Below, piece by piece: positions 32,641-40,291 of a stretch of DNA of 53,222 nucleotides (within the stretch, counting starts at the first letter, position 1; each line of letters begins with the position of its first letter). The position numbers and the translations under genes were made by a program. The notes under the pieces are model-generated. The model saw only the letters and a list, made by a program, of their open reading frames with translations, ran no database searches and was not told where the DNA came from. This stretch comes from an uncultured Prevotella sp. (GTDB lineage Bacteria > Bacteroidota > Bacteroidia > Bacteroidales > Bacteroidaceae): positions 1 through 53,222 of the forward strand of contig CAMORS010000010.1 in the NCBI GenBank assembly GCA_946624005.1, written 5' to 3'.

Positions 32641-32871
32641 TTACCAGCTATTTACAACTCTTCCCTTATATTCGTGGTCTCTCAGGTTGTCAGCATTCAC
32701 ATCGGTCCAGTCGCCCTTGAAGCAGGTACGCAGGTTTGGGCGTATGCGTTTCCGATCAGCGTTGTCGCGCATGGAACTTGACAGCTTGGCTATCAGGTCG
32801 AGTTTGTCACTATTGCTCAGTGATGACAACACCACCATATACATATCTGTAATACTCCTTGTCGTAATCAT
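32641..32871 (-). CDS. vapB: VapB-type antitoxin
   Basis: The protein has 76 residues from MITTRSITDMYMVVLSSLSN; the frame extends further upstream, but this ATG has an AGGAG about 14 bases before it and a promoter at 32910-32941. The N-terminal part has helical Leu repeats (SNSDKLDLIAKLSSSMRDNA). The C-terminal tail (FKGDWTDVNADNLRDHEYKG) has the Trp and Arg pattern by which such antitoxins fill the PIN active site. It should neutralise the toxin and repress the operon. The DNA-binding fold is not clear from sequence. Confidence 0.8.
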   Translation of the reverse strand: MITTRSITDMYMVVLSSLSNSDKLDLIAKLSSSMRDNADRKRIRPNLRTCFKGDWTDVNADNLRDHEYKGRVVNSW

Positions 32872-32909
32872 AATTAGGTATATTAGCTCCTTGTTATATA
32901 TGCATGGTG

Positions 32910-32941
32910 CAAATTTACAGCAAATTCTGCAAATTAGCAAA
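32910..32941 (-). promoter_or_regulatory. Promoter of the vapBC operon
   Basis: TTTG (32941-32938), 20 bases and TAAATTTG (32917-32910) on the minus strand match the consensus. Two more TTTGC copies inside the spacer (CTAATTTGCAGAATTTGC) form a near repeat that could be an operator. Confidence 0.75.
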
Positions 32942-33008
32942 TATTACATGCGAAAAATGTCCTTATTTTAGAATAAAACGCTTTTTTTGTTTGATGATGG
33001 ATAGTTTA

Positions 33009-34154
33009 CTATGGCAGACGGACCGTCACCTTGGCAGGAGCGGCATAGGCGGGGTCGTTGCGCTCGTAGAGCGTTTCACGCATGGTGGAGAGCTGGCGTC
33101 TGACGCGCTGGCTTTGGATGAGGCATCCTTTGTAGAAGATGTGGATAGGATGGTCGAGGTTCATCGTCACGTCGTTGAGCAGGAAGGTGATCTCGCGGCA
33201 GTCAGAGTGGTCGATATAGATCCGGTTGCCTTCGTTGTGCACGATGATGGTCTTGCCGGCACCTATCTCAAGGTTGGAGACGTGGAGCCAGTAGAAGTCG
33301 TTGCGCAGCACGTCGTTGTCCTGCCGCCACACAATGCGGGTGGGGTAGGGGTCGCGCTGGTATTGCGTCATCCAGGCGATGGCAGCCGTGTCGGCCCGCA
33401 TCATCCAGTGGCCCATGCCCTTCATCACGTGCGTCTCGTGGATATAGCCCTTCCTGTCGGCCTTCTGCAGCTCGTCCAGCTCCAGGCCTCGCTGGGCGTC
33501 GAGCGTGTTGCGGTTGTAGGCCGAATCGAGCTCGCCCACCCAGATCATGAAGGGCAGGTTGCGGAGGTTCAGCAGACTGACGTCGCCAGGATGGCCGGCC
33601 ATCATCGATGCTGCCGCCCACGAGTCGGCCATGCGGGGAGCCATGCGCCACGTGCCGTCGCCGCCAGCAGAGTAGCCCGTGAGGTATACCTTGTCGGGAT
33701 TGACGCCCTCGAAGGCCACCGCCATCATGATGAGTCTGCGGAACAGTTCGTCGATGCCGGGCTTGAACCACATGTTCCACTCGTCCCACGGCGCGCGCGG
33801 TGCCACATAGAGTCCTTCCTGCGGGCGGTAGAGATGCTTCTGGTTGTCCCACTGCTGGTCGTTCACCCAATGGTAGGTGCCGCCACCGCCGTGCATCGAG
33901 ATGAACATGCTCCTTTCGCCCATCGGTGCGTTGCCGTAGATCAGCTTCCATACGGGCATCCTGAGCGTGTCGTGGCGGATGATGAAGTCGCGGTATTCGC
34001 TGCGCAGCTCGTCGCGCATGTCGGCTTTCCATTGTTCCACGAGGGCCGTCTTGGCCCGTTGGGCTTCCTCTCGGCTGAGCTTCTTCTCGCCGGCCTGTGC
34101 TGTCAGGAGCGACAGGCTCAACAGCAGCAGGGTGTAAATCTGTTTCTTCTTCAT
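33009..34154 (-). CDS. Secreted alpha/beta hydrolase (esterase)
   Basis: The protein has 381 residues. Signal peptide QIYTLLLLSLSLLTAQAGEK. The oxyanion motif MFISMHGGGGTYHW (about 83-96) is followed by the nucleophile elbow VYLTGYSAGGDGTWRMAP (Ser about 168). The likely acid and base are in VGELDSAYNRNTLDAQ and MKGMGHWMMRAD. This is the layout of feruloyl-esterase or PHB-depolymerase-like enzymes. A C-terminal part of about 100 residues (NFYWLHVSNLE-like region onward) looks like a beta-rich accessory domain. The substrate is not known. A -7 element TAACTTTG lies at 34180-34187. Confidence 0.8.
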   Translation of the reverse strand: MKKKQIYTLLLLSLSLLTAQAGEKKLSREEAQRAKTALVEQWKADMRDELRSEYRDFIIRHDTLRMPVWKLIYGNAPMGERSMFISMHGGGGTYHWVNDQQWDNQKHLYRPQEGLYVAPRAPWDEWNMWFKPGIDELFRRLIMMAVAFEGVNPDKVYLTGYSAGGDGTWRMAPRMADSWAAASMMAGHPGDVSLLNLRNLPFMIWVGELDSAYNRNTLDAQRGLELDELQKADRKGYIHETHVMKGMGHWMMRADTAAIAWMTQYQRDPYPTRIVWRQDNDVLRNDFYWLHVSNLEIGAGKTIIVHNEGNRIYIDHSDCREITFLLNDVTMNLDHPIHIFYKGCLIQSQRVRRQLSTMRETLYERNDPAYAAPAKVTVRLP

Positions 34155-34179
34155 ACGTTCTATAGTTGTAAACGGGTTT

Positions 34180-34187
34180 CAAAGTTA
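34180..34187 (-). promoter_or_regulatory. -7 element of the esterase gene
   Basis: TAACTTTG on the minus strand, 26 bases before the ATG; no clear -33 box. Confidence 0.45.
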
Positions 34188-34317
34188 CGAATTATTTTCT
34201 TGTTACGCACAGCCGCCCTTCATTATTTAACTTTATTTATTCCTGTTTCCATGTTTTTCTGTTTTCTTTTCAACAAGAATTCGGCTGCTATGAATCGGGA
34301 TTTGTAATTCCAAAAGC

Positions 34318-34640
34318 TCAACACCTCACCAAAACTACCGGAATCCCTTTATCCATGCAGGGTTTGGATGGTGAGGTGTTCGTCGAACACCCCACCAGAC
34401 ATCTCACCAAACACCTCACCATTTTGGGAACCCCTCCCAGCCTCCCCAAAGGGGAGGAGCCCCAAGTGGCACATGTAGGAGGCGACGCATCCTTGCGTCG
34501 CAACAGCACATAAAAAGCAATGGATGGTGGGGTCTCTGGTGAGGTGTATGGTGAGATGATAAAGAAACACCTCACCATCGGAAAGGCCGATAAACAGGGC
34601 GATTCAGTGCAATTTGGTGAGGTGTTGCCCCTTTTTCAGC
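34318..34640. repeat. Composite inverted-repeat island (CACCTCACC family)
   Basis: The 9-mer CACCTCACC or its complement GGTGAGGTG occurs at least six times in both orientations, with variants CATCTCACC and GGTGGGGTC. Left-hand and right-hand clusters face each other around a centre. The centre holds CTCCCC-aaa-GGGGAG and GCGACGCA-tcct-TGCGTCGC (8-bp stem). No credible gene is present. It resembles a decayed miniature element or a folded RNA. Confidence 0.7.
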
Positions 34641-34688
34641 AAGACTTTCTCTGTATATATGTAGCCCTGTCGCCGATGGTTCCTGAGC

Positions 34689-34793
34689 CGACAAGCAACT
34701 ATCTCTGACACTGTCAGCGACCATCCCTGAGCACGTCAGAGATGGTCGCTGAGCATGTCGGAGACTATCTCTGATGGTGTCATCAACTATTTC
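34689..34793. repeat. Second 22-bp palindromic array
   Basis: About five units of 22-23 bp related to CAGAGACTATCTCTGA, for example GTCGGAGACTATCTCTGA and GTCAGAGATGGTCGCTGA. It is the same family as the array at 6270-6379, more degenerate, and one unit is in the other orientation. Confidence 0.75.
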
Positions 34794-34940
34794 TTTTGAA
34801 CTTGCAGAACGCGAGTACAGTAACAGCTTAGTCATCTGCTATCAGTCTTATCTCTCTATCGCAACAAATAGAAGATTACATAACAGCGTGACTTTCCTTT
34901 GTTCAATAAACCTTAAATTTGCTTTTTTTCGCCCAAACCC

Positions 34941-34972
34941 TTTGGCAGTCTCGGAAATAATGTGTATCTTTG
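34941..34972 (+). promoter_or_regulatory. Promoter of the large secreted protein
   Basis: TTTG (34941-34944), 20 bases and TATCTTTG (34965-34972) match exactly. The leader of about 120 bases contains a 6-bp hairpin GCTGCA/TGCAGC at 35023-35040. Confidence 0.85.
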
Positions 34973-35099
34973 CACCAAATTGGCAGAAAACTTGTCAACG
35001 ACGAAACAATTTCAACGACAGAGCTGCAGGGGCTTGCAGCATTGCTCCCCCAACTACTATCAAATTGGATAACCATCAATTTTTTAAATTCATAACGTT

Positions 35100-38000
35100 A
35101 TGTACAAACAATTCTATTCAAAACTATTGCTACTCGTGGCCATGATTGTCACGGGGGCAGGGTCCGCATGGGCTGATACCGTCACTTTTACTGCCGGTAC
35201 TGACACCAGCGAGGAGACAAGCATCACTAAGGATGGTATTACCATTACTTTTAGTGAAGGTGTTTTCAACAGAACAGATAATTATCGGTGCTATTCTGGT
35301 GCATCAATGACTATCAGTTCAACTGTTGGAAATATGACGCAAATAGATTTCACTGCAACAAGCAGTAATCCCATGACCAAATTTTCTGGAAATCCTGATG
35401 TTGGGTCATGGACAGACTCTAGTAAGACACAGTGGACTGGCAATGCTTCTGAGATCAATTTTGGAACAACATCAGGTCAGGCTCGTATAACAAAAATAGT
35501 TGTTACCTATACTCCTGCTGGCTCTAATCCCGAACCATCATGTGCCACTCCAATATTCTCGCCCTTAGCTGGTACATATTATGAAGCTCAGAGTATCACA
35601 ATCAATTGTGATACAGAAGGTTCAACCATCTATTATACATTGGATGGCACTGACCCAACAAACCAAAGCACAAAATATACAGGTGCTATTACCGTAAACG
35701 AAACAACGACTATCAAGGCCATTGCCTATGATGCAACTGGAGCAAAAAGTGCTATAGCTTCTGCAACGTACACAATTGTTATAAGTGATGAACTTTGGAA
35801 ATTGACTGATATCTCAAATCTTACTCCGAATGATGTTTTTGTCATTGTTGGAAACAATGGTGACAATTATGCTATGTCAAATGATAATGCAGCAAGTAAT
35901 CCTCCGTCTGCTGTCAAGGTTACCGTAGATGGCGAGGTAATTATATCGGCTGTACCTGACAATTTAAAATGGACTATTAGTGGTGATGCTACTAATGGAT
36001 ATACATTCTATCCAGAAGGTTCAACAGAAACATGGCTATATTGTACAAATACCAACAATGGCGTGAGAGTTGGTGTCAATGATAACAAGGTATTTAAGAT
36101 TAATAGCAATTATCTCTATAATACAGGCACAGACCCAGGCCGCTATGTTGGTATTTACAACTCTCAAGACTGGCGCTGCTATACAAGCATTAATTCAAAT
36201 ATTTCAAACCAAACTTTAGCTTTCTATAAGAAAGTGACTAATTCCGACAAGGCTGCCGCCGAACTTTCCTTCGCAGAGACCTCTTATGAGGTGAACTTCG
36301 GTGAGGCATTTACTGCTCCCGAGCTGACGAATCCGAACCAGCTTGAGGTGACTTATGCTTCGAGCAATACCGATGTGGCTACTGTCAACGAGACATCCGG
36401 CAAGGTGACTATCGTTGCCGCTGGACAGACAATCATCACAGCTACATTCGCCGGCAATGATGAGTATGAGGCCGGCACGGCCAGCTATACGCTGACTGTT
36501 GTTGATCCCAACGCTCCCGGAACAGCCAACAATCCTTACACTGTAGAAGCAGCCATCGCATACATCAACACATTAGGTACAAGCTCATCTCCCACAGAGG
36601 TGTATGTAAAGGGTATCGTCTCGCAGGTAGATAGCTACAATGATAAATACAAGAGTATCACCTATTGGATCTCTGATGATGGTGAGACTACAACACAGAT
36701 GGAAGTTTATAGCGGTAAGGGCTTGAACAGTGCAGATTTCGCAAGCAAAGATGATATTCAGGTTGGCGACGAAGTGACCGTATGCGGTACGGTGAAGCTC
36801 TACAACCAGACTCCTGAATTTGACTATAACAACTATCTCGTTTCGTTCAATCGCCCCGAAGTTCCCGAGGTGAAGTACTACCTCGCTGGCTCTTGGGATG
36901 GCGAAACAAGCTGGGGTGCCGATGGCATGCTTGAAATGACCAAGAACAACGACGGCACTTATTCCGTCAGTAAGGAGTTTACGGCTGAGTATACTGAGTT
37001 CAAGATTTATAAGAAGGATGTGGATGAATCAGAGACTTGGTACGGTGGTGCCACCAACGATGAGAATCCGTACAGAATTCACAGAGACTGGAACACTGCT
37101 CCGCTCAGTGGTGAAAATACAGCCAAGAACTTCATCATCAACGAGGCTGGTAACTATACCTTCACCGTGGATGTGGACGCTCTGACGCTCACCGTCACTG
37201 GCTTCCCCGCACAGGAGTTCTTCCTCGCTGGCTCGTTCAACGAATGGTCGACAACGGCCAATCAGTTTGCGATTGGTACAACAGAGAATGTTTACACCCT
37301 GACACAGGAGCTTGAGGCTGGTGCCGAGTTTAAGGTGGTCAGCGAAAACAACTGGTATGGCTACAACGGAACCATCGACGCAGTGAACTGCACAGACCTC
37401 GCTCTCTCTACCGATGGTGGTAACATGACTATTGCTACAGCTGGCACATATATCTTCACGCTGACAAAGTCCCAGAACGGACTGTTCCTCACCATCGACG
37501 GCTTCCCCGAGCCTGTTGTGAAGTATTACCTGGCTGGCTCTTGGGAGAATGGCTGGACTGATGACGGTATGGTTGAGCTTAACGAGCAGGAAGACGGCTC
37601 GTTCATCAATACTATCAATAATTTCGAGGCCAACACCGAGTTCAAGATTGTGAAGGATGTCAACGGCGCAAAGACATGGTTCGGCGGCCTCCCATTGGTA
37701 GAAGGCAGTGAGTACTACCTCGTCAACAAAGACTGGTGTACCGATATTGTCCTGAAGAACGACACCGAGGTTGATGGCGGCTACAAGAACTTCAAGATTG
37801 AGAAGGCCGGCAACTACACCTTCAAGGTGACGGATGAGGGGAAAGACGGACTGTTCCTCGACGTTGCAGGCTGGGTAGTGAACTATGCTCTCGTTACCGA
37901 TGCCAGTCAGCTTGAGGCAGGCAAGGAAATCATCATCGTCGGTGAGAACAATGGCACACTCTATGCTATGGGCGCCCAGAATGGAGATTACCGCGATGTT

Positions 38001-38927
38001 GTCGATGTCACTAAGGAGAAGGGCATCATCACCGTTAATCACAGTGGCAGTATTCCTTTCATCACCTTGGATTGTATTGAAGGTGAAGCCGGAACCCTCT
38101 GGGGCTTCGATACCGACGAAGGATACCTCTGTTCAGCATCGAGCGATAAAAACTATCTGCATCTCTTGACTTCTTCTCTTATGTCCTTCACCAACTATCC
38201 CGAAGCTCAGGCAACCATCGCGATTGCTGCCGACGGACAGGCAACCATCGTATTCCAAAAGTACGATCGCAACGACCTGCGATTCAACTACAACGACGGT
38301 AAACCGCGGTTCTCTTGCTACGATGGAAAGAAAACCCAATTGCCCCATGCTTACATCTACATGGAGACCGAGCTGGACGGAATCCCGCTGGAAGTCACCA
38401 TCACCGATGCAGGGTGGGCTACCTACGTGGCTGAGGACGACGTGACGTTCCCCGAGGGTGTGACAGCATACGTTCCCACCACCATCTCTACCACTTCTGT
38501 TGGACTGACCCAGGTGACGCAGGCTATGAAGGGTGAGGCCGTCATCGTGAATGGCGCTGAAGGCACCTACCAGCTGGCTTACGCCGAAGCAGCTATCAGC
38601 GAGAAGAATGCTGGCAACCAGTTTGAGATCTCCGATGGCACCGAGAGCGACGGCTCGCAGTATGTGCTGAGCAACAAGAAGGATGGCATCGTGGGCTTCT
38701 ACAAGGTGAAGAGCGGTGTCACCATTCCTACCGGCAAGCCTTACCTCGTGATCGAGAACGCCGCTAAGGACTTCGTTCCCTTCGGCGGTGGTGAGGCCAC
38801 TGGCATTGAGACCATTGACAATGGACAATTGACAATTGGTGAAGCCTACGACCTGCAGGGCCGCAAGGTGCAAAAGCTCTCGAAGGGCATCTTCATCCAG
38901 AACGGCCGCAAGGTTGTGGTTAAGTAA
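35100..38927 (+). CDS. Large secreted modular protein with carbohydrate-binding-like domains
   Basis: The protein has 1275 residues. Signal peptide to about residue 25 (LLLLVAMIVTGAGSAWA). Then a beta-rich domain to 140; a chitobiase/hexosaminidase C-terminal-like domain at about 147-228 (GSTIYYTLDGTDPTNQSTKY); a lectin-like region; an Ig-like domain at about 385-470; a DUF6359-like OB fold at about 474-588; three SusE/F-like units starting near 594, 706 and 808 (YLAGSWDGETSWGADGM, FLAGSFNEW, YLAGSWENGWTDDGM); and a tail YDLQGRKVQKLSKGIFIQNG resembling type IX secretion signals. It should be exported and bind glycans at the surface. No catalytic domain is visible. Codons before about 36240 are clearly AT-richer than after. 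Confidence 0.8.
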   Translation: MYKQFYSKLLLLVAMIVTGAGSAWADTVTFTAGTDTSEETSITKDGITITFSEGVFNRTDNYRCYSGASMTISSTVGNMTQIDFTATSSNPMTKFSGNPDVGSWTDSSKTQWTGNASEINFGTTSGQARITKIVVTYTPAGSNPEPSCATPIFSPLAGTYYEAQSITINCDTEGSTIYYTLDGTDPTNQSTKYTGAITVNETTTIKAIAYDATGAKSAIASATYTIVISDELWKLTDISNLTPNDVFVIVGNNGDNYAMSNDNAASNPPSAVKVTVDGEVIISAVPDNLKWTISGDATNGYTFYPEGSTETWLYCTNTNNGVRVGVNDNKVFKINSNYLYNTGTDPGRYVGIYNSQDWRCYTSINSNISNQTLAFYKKVTNSDKAAAELSFAETSYEVNFGEAFTAPELTNPNQLEVTYASSNTDVATVNETSGKVTIVAAGQTIITATFAGNDEYEAGTASYTLTVVDPNAPGTANNPYTVEAAIAYINTLGTSSSPTEVYVKGIVSQVDSYNDKYKSITYWISDDGETTTQMEVYSGKGLNSADFASKDDIQVGDEVTVCGTVKLYNQTPEFDYNNYLVSFNRPEVPEVKYYLAGSWDGETSWGADGMLEMTKNNDGTYSVSKEFTAEYTEFKIYKKDVDESETWYGGATNDENPYRIHRDWNTAPLSGENTAKNFIINEAGNYTFTVDVDALTLTVTGFPAQEFFLAGSFNEWSTTANQFAIGTTENVYTLTQELEAGAEFKVVSENNWYGYNGTIDAVNCTDLALSTDGGNMTIATAGTYIFTLTKSQNGLFLTIDGFPEPVVKYYLAGSWENGWTDDGMVELNEQEDGSFINTINNFEANTEFKIVKDVNGAKTWFGGLPLVEGSEYYLVNKDWCTDIVLKNDTEVDGGYKNFKIEKAGNYTFKVTDEGKDGLFLDVAGWVVNYALVTDASQLEAGKEIIIVGENNGTLYAMGAQNGDYRDVVDVTKEKGIITVNHSGSIPFITLDCIEGEAGTLWGFDTDEGYLCSASSDKNYLHLLTSSLMSFTNYPEAQATIAIAADGQATIVFQKYDRNDLRFNYNDGKPRFSCYDGKKTQLPHAYIYMETELDGIPLEVTITDAGWATYVAEDDVTFPEGVTAYVPTTISTTSVGLTQVTQAMKGEAVIVNGAEGTYQLAYAEAAISEKNAGNQFEISDGTESDGSQYVLSNKKDGIVGFYKVKSGVTIPTGKPYLVIENAAKDFVPFGGGEATGIETIDNGQLTIGEAYDLQGRKVQKLSKGIFIQNGRKVVVK

Positions 38928-39003
38928 GAGAAAAACCGAGCTGGCTCGAGTTTTTCCGCACGTGAACAAGCTCGAGCTTCAGCTCAAGATTGTGGTTAAG
39001 TAA
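38910..39003 (+). repeat. Direct repeat of the gene's last codons
   Basis: The last bases of the gene, AAGGTTGTGGTTAAGTAA (38910-38927), recur 76 bp downstream as AAGATTGTGGTTAAGTAA (38986-39003). Between them are the terminator and CTCGAG inverted repeats. Confidence 0.75.
38931..38955 (+). terminator. Terminator of the large secreted protein
   Basis: AAAAAC-CGAG pairs with CTCG-a-GTTTTT across CTGG, four bases after the stop codon. Confidence 0.75.
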
Positions 39004-39024
39004 ATTCTTTCCAAAATAAACAAC

Positions 39025-39243
39025 ATGATTAAAGTAAGTAAGAATATGGAAAAAATCAAATATATCAAACCGGAGATAGAACAGACTTTCGTTGAAGTGC
39101 CGATGTTGAGCGACCCCTCACTGCCCGTTGTGACACCCGACGACGAAGAAGACTCGGTAGATGAGAACGGACCCTTCCTCGGTCGCCGTGGCTACAACGT
39201 CTGGGACGAGGAAGACGAAGAAGATGAAGAGGACTATTATTAG
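39025..39243 (+). CDS. Small acidic protein with RR-x4-W-D-E tail
   Basis: The protein has 72 residues, or 65 from the second Met (MEKIKYIKPEIEQTFVEVPM). A basic start KYIKPEIE is followed by an acidic middle (TPDDEEDSVDENG), then FLGRRGYNVWDEEDEEDEED. Many short Prevotella proteins share this plan (KYxKPxI at the start, RR...WD[ED] at the end); this is from memory. There is no signal peptide. Function is unknown; a peptide or anchoring partner of the secreted protein just upstream is possible. A very strong terminator follows. Confidence 0.7.
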   Translation: MIKVSKNMEKIKYIKPEIEQTFVEVPMLSDPSLPVVTPDDEEDSVDENGPFLGRRGYNVWDEEDEEDEEDYY

Positions 39244-39260
39244 TCGACGATAATGAAGAA

Positions 39261-39295
39261 GCCCCTGCAACATGCGCGTTGCAGGGGCTTTTCTT
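39261..39295 (+). terminator. Strong intrinsic terminator
   Basis: GCCCCTGCAAC (39261-39271) and GTTGCAGGGGC (39278-39288) form an 11-bp perfect stem, followed by TTTTCTTT. Confidence 0.9.
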
Positions 39296-39326
39296 TGTCC
39301 TTCTGTTGTGCCAAGAGTCGCCCGGT

Positions 39327-39620
39327 CTATGACTTCGCGGCGAGAGCCTTCAGCTGTTCTTGCAGCTCGCGGTTGTCGGAAAGGACGTTCCAGACGGCAT
39401 CCTCCGAGAGGACACCTCGCTTGAGGTCTTGCGGAAGGAGGCCAGCCTCGTCGGCCGCAAAGTCGTCTTTCCATTCCTTACTGCCATAATAGCTGCTCAG
39501 CTGAGCGAGGGCTTCCTGTGCCTCAGCATACTGCTCCAAGGCGTTGGACAGCTGCATGACGGCGAGCGACGCTCTGTCGAGCTGCCGCTCCATGTGCTTG
39601 ATACGTTCTGTCTGATTCAT
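39327..39620 (-). CDS. DUF4298 family protein
   Basis: The protein has 97 residues from MNQTERIKHMERQLDRASLA. It is helical: a coiled-coil half (residues 1-45), then SSYYGSKEWKDDFAADEAG and LLPQDLKRGVLSEDAVWNVL, which fit DUF4298. It is soluble and probably cytoplasmic; function unknown. The frame is open upstream to 39821, but that part is a shadow of the TPR gene. It ends the minus-strand run that begins at the M64 peptidase. Confidence 0.8.
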   Translation of the reverse strand: MNQTERIKHMERQLDRASLAVMQLSNALEQYAEAQEALAQLSSYYGSKEWKDDFAADEAGLLPQDLKRGVLSEDAVWNVLSDNRELQEQLKALAAKS

Positions 39621-39658
39621 AGGTGTTTGTGGTTGATATGCGTTTTTTGTTGTGGGCG

Positions 39659-40285
39659 CTATTGTTGCGGAGTCTCTTGCTGAGCCTCTTGCTGAGCTTC
39701 TTGCGGAGCTTCCTGCGGTGCGGGGAGTGCCTTCAGCATGTGCTGCAGCTGCTGGATGCGTTGTTGCCGCTCGGGTTGGAAGTAGCGGTAGCACGCTTGT
39801 GCGGCGGTGAAATACTCCCATGCCGTCGGCTTGTCGTCGCGGAAGAGATAGACAAAGCCGAGGCGATAGAGGGCATCGGCCCGCTCGTCGGGGTAGCAGC
39901 GGACGAGGTGTTGCTCGTAGGCTTCGACGCAGGCATCATACTGCGACATCTCGAAACGGCTCTCGGCCAAAGAGTAGTAGTAGACGCTGAGCTCGTGGGG
40001 TGAGAGAGCCTGCAGCTGCGGCAATGCCTTCTCGAGATAGCTGGCGGCAGATGCATAGTCCCAGTCGAAATAGTAGCAGTAGCCCATGTAGGCAAGGTAG
40101 CGCGGATTGAGCCTGAAGCGTTCGTCGAGCTTCTCGAAGAGGAGGAGCGCCTCGTGGTATTTCTGCGAGGCGAAGTAGTCGATGGCCTTGTCGAGCATTT
40201 CGCGGTCGGAGCTGCTCGGCTGTCTTCTCTGTGCCTGCAGCGGCAGGAAGCAGAGAGCAAGGAGGAAGGTCATCAGGTGCTTCAT
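39659..40285 (-). CDS. Secreted TPR-repeat protein
   Basis: The protein has 208 residues. Signal peptide LMTFLLALCFLPLQAQ. About four tetratricopeptide repeats span residues 25-175 (MLDKAIDYFASQKYHEALLL, YLAYMGYCYYFDWDYASAAS, ADALYRLGFVYLFRDDKPTA). The tail is a low-complexity run of APQEA and QQEAQQE units. TPR proteins mediate protein contacts in the periplasm; the partner is unknown. It lies 6 bases after the M64 peptidase gene and is probably cotranscribed with it. Confidence 0.8.
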   Translation of the reverse strand: MKHLMTFLLALCFLPLQAQRRQPSSSDREMLDKAIDYFASQKYHEALLLFEKLDERFRLNPRYLAYMGYCYYFDWDYASAASYLEKALPQLQALSPHELSVYYYSLAESRFEMSQYDACVEAYEQHLVRCYPDERADALYRLGFVYLFRDDKPTAWEYFTAAQACYRYFQPERQQRIQQLQHMLKALPAPQEAPQEAQQEAQQETPQQ

Positions 40286-40291
40286 TCTTAC

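Noticed and set aside
37029..38969. Minus-strand frames opposite the large secreted protein
   Set aside because: They appear only where the sense strand is GC-rich and show no family features or start signals.
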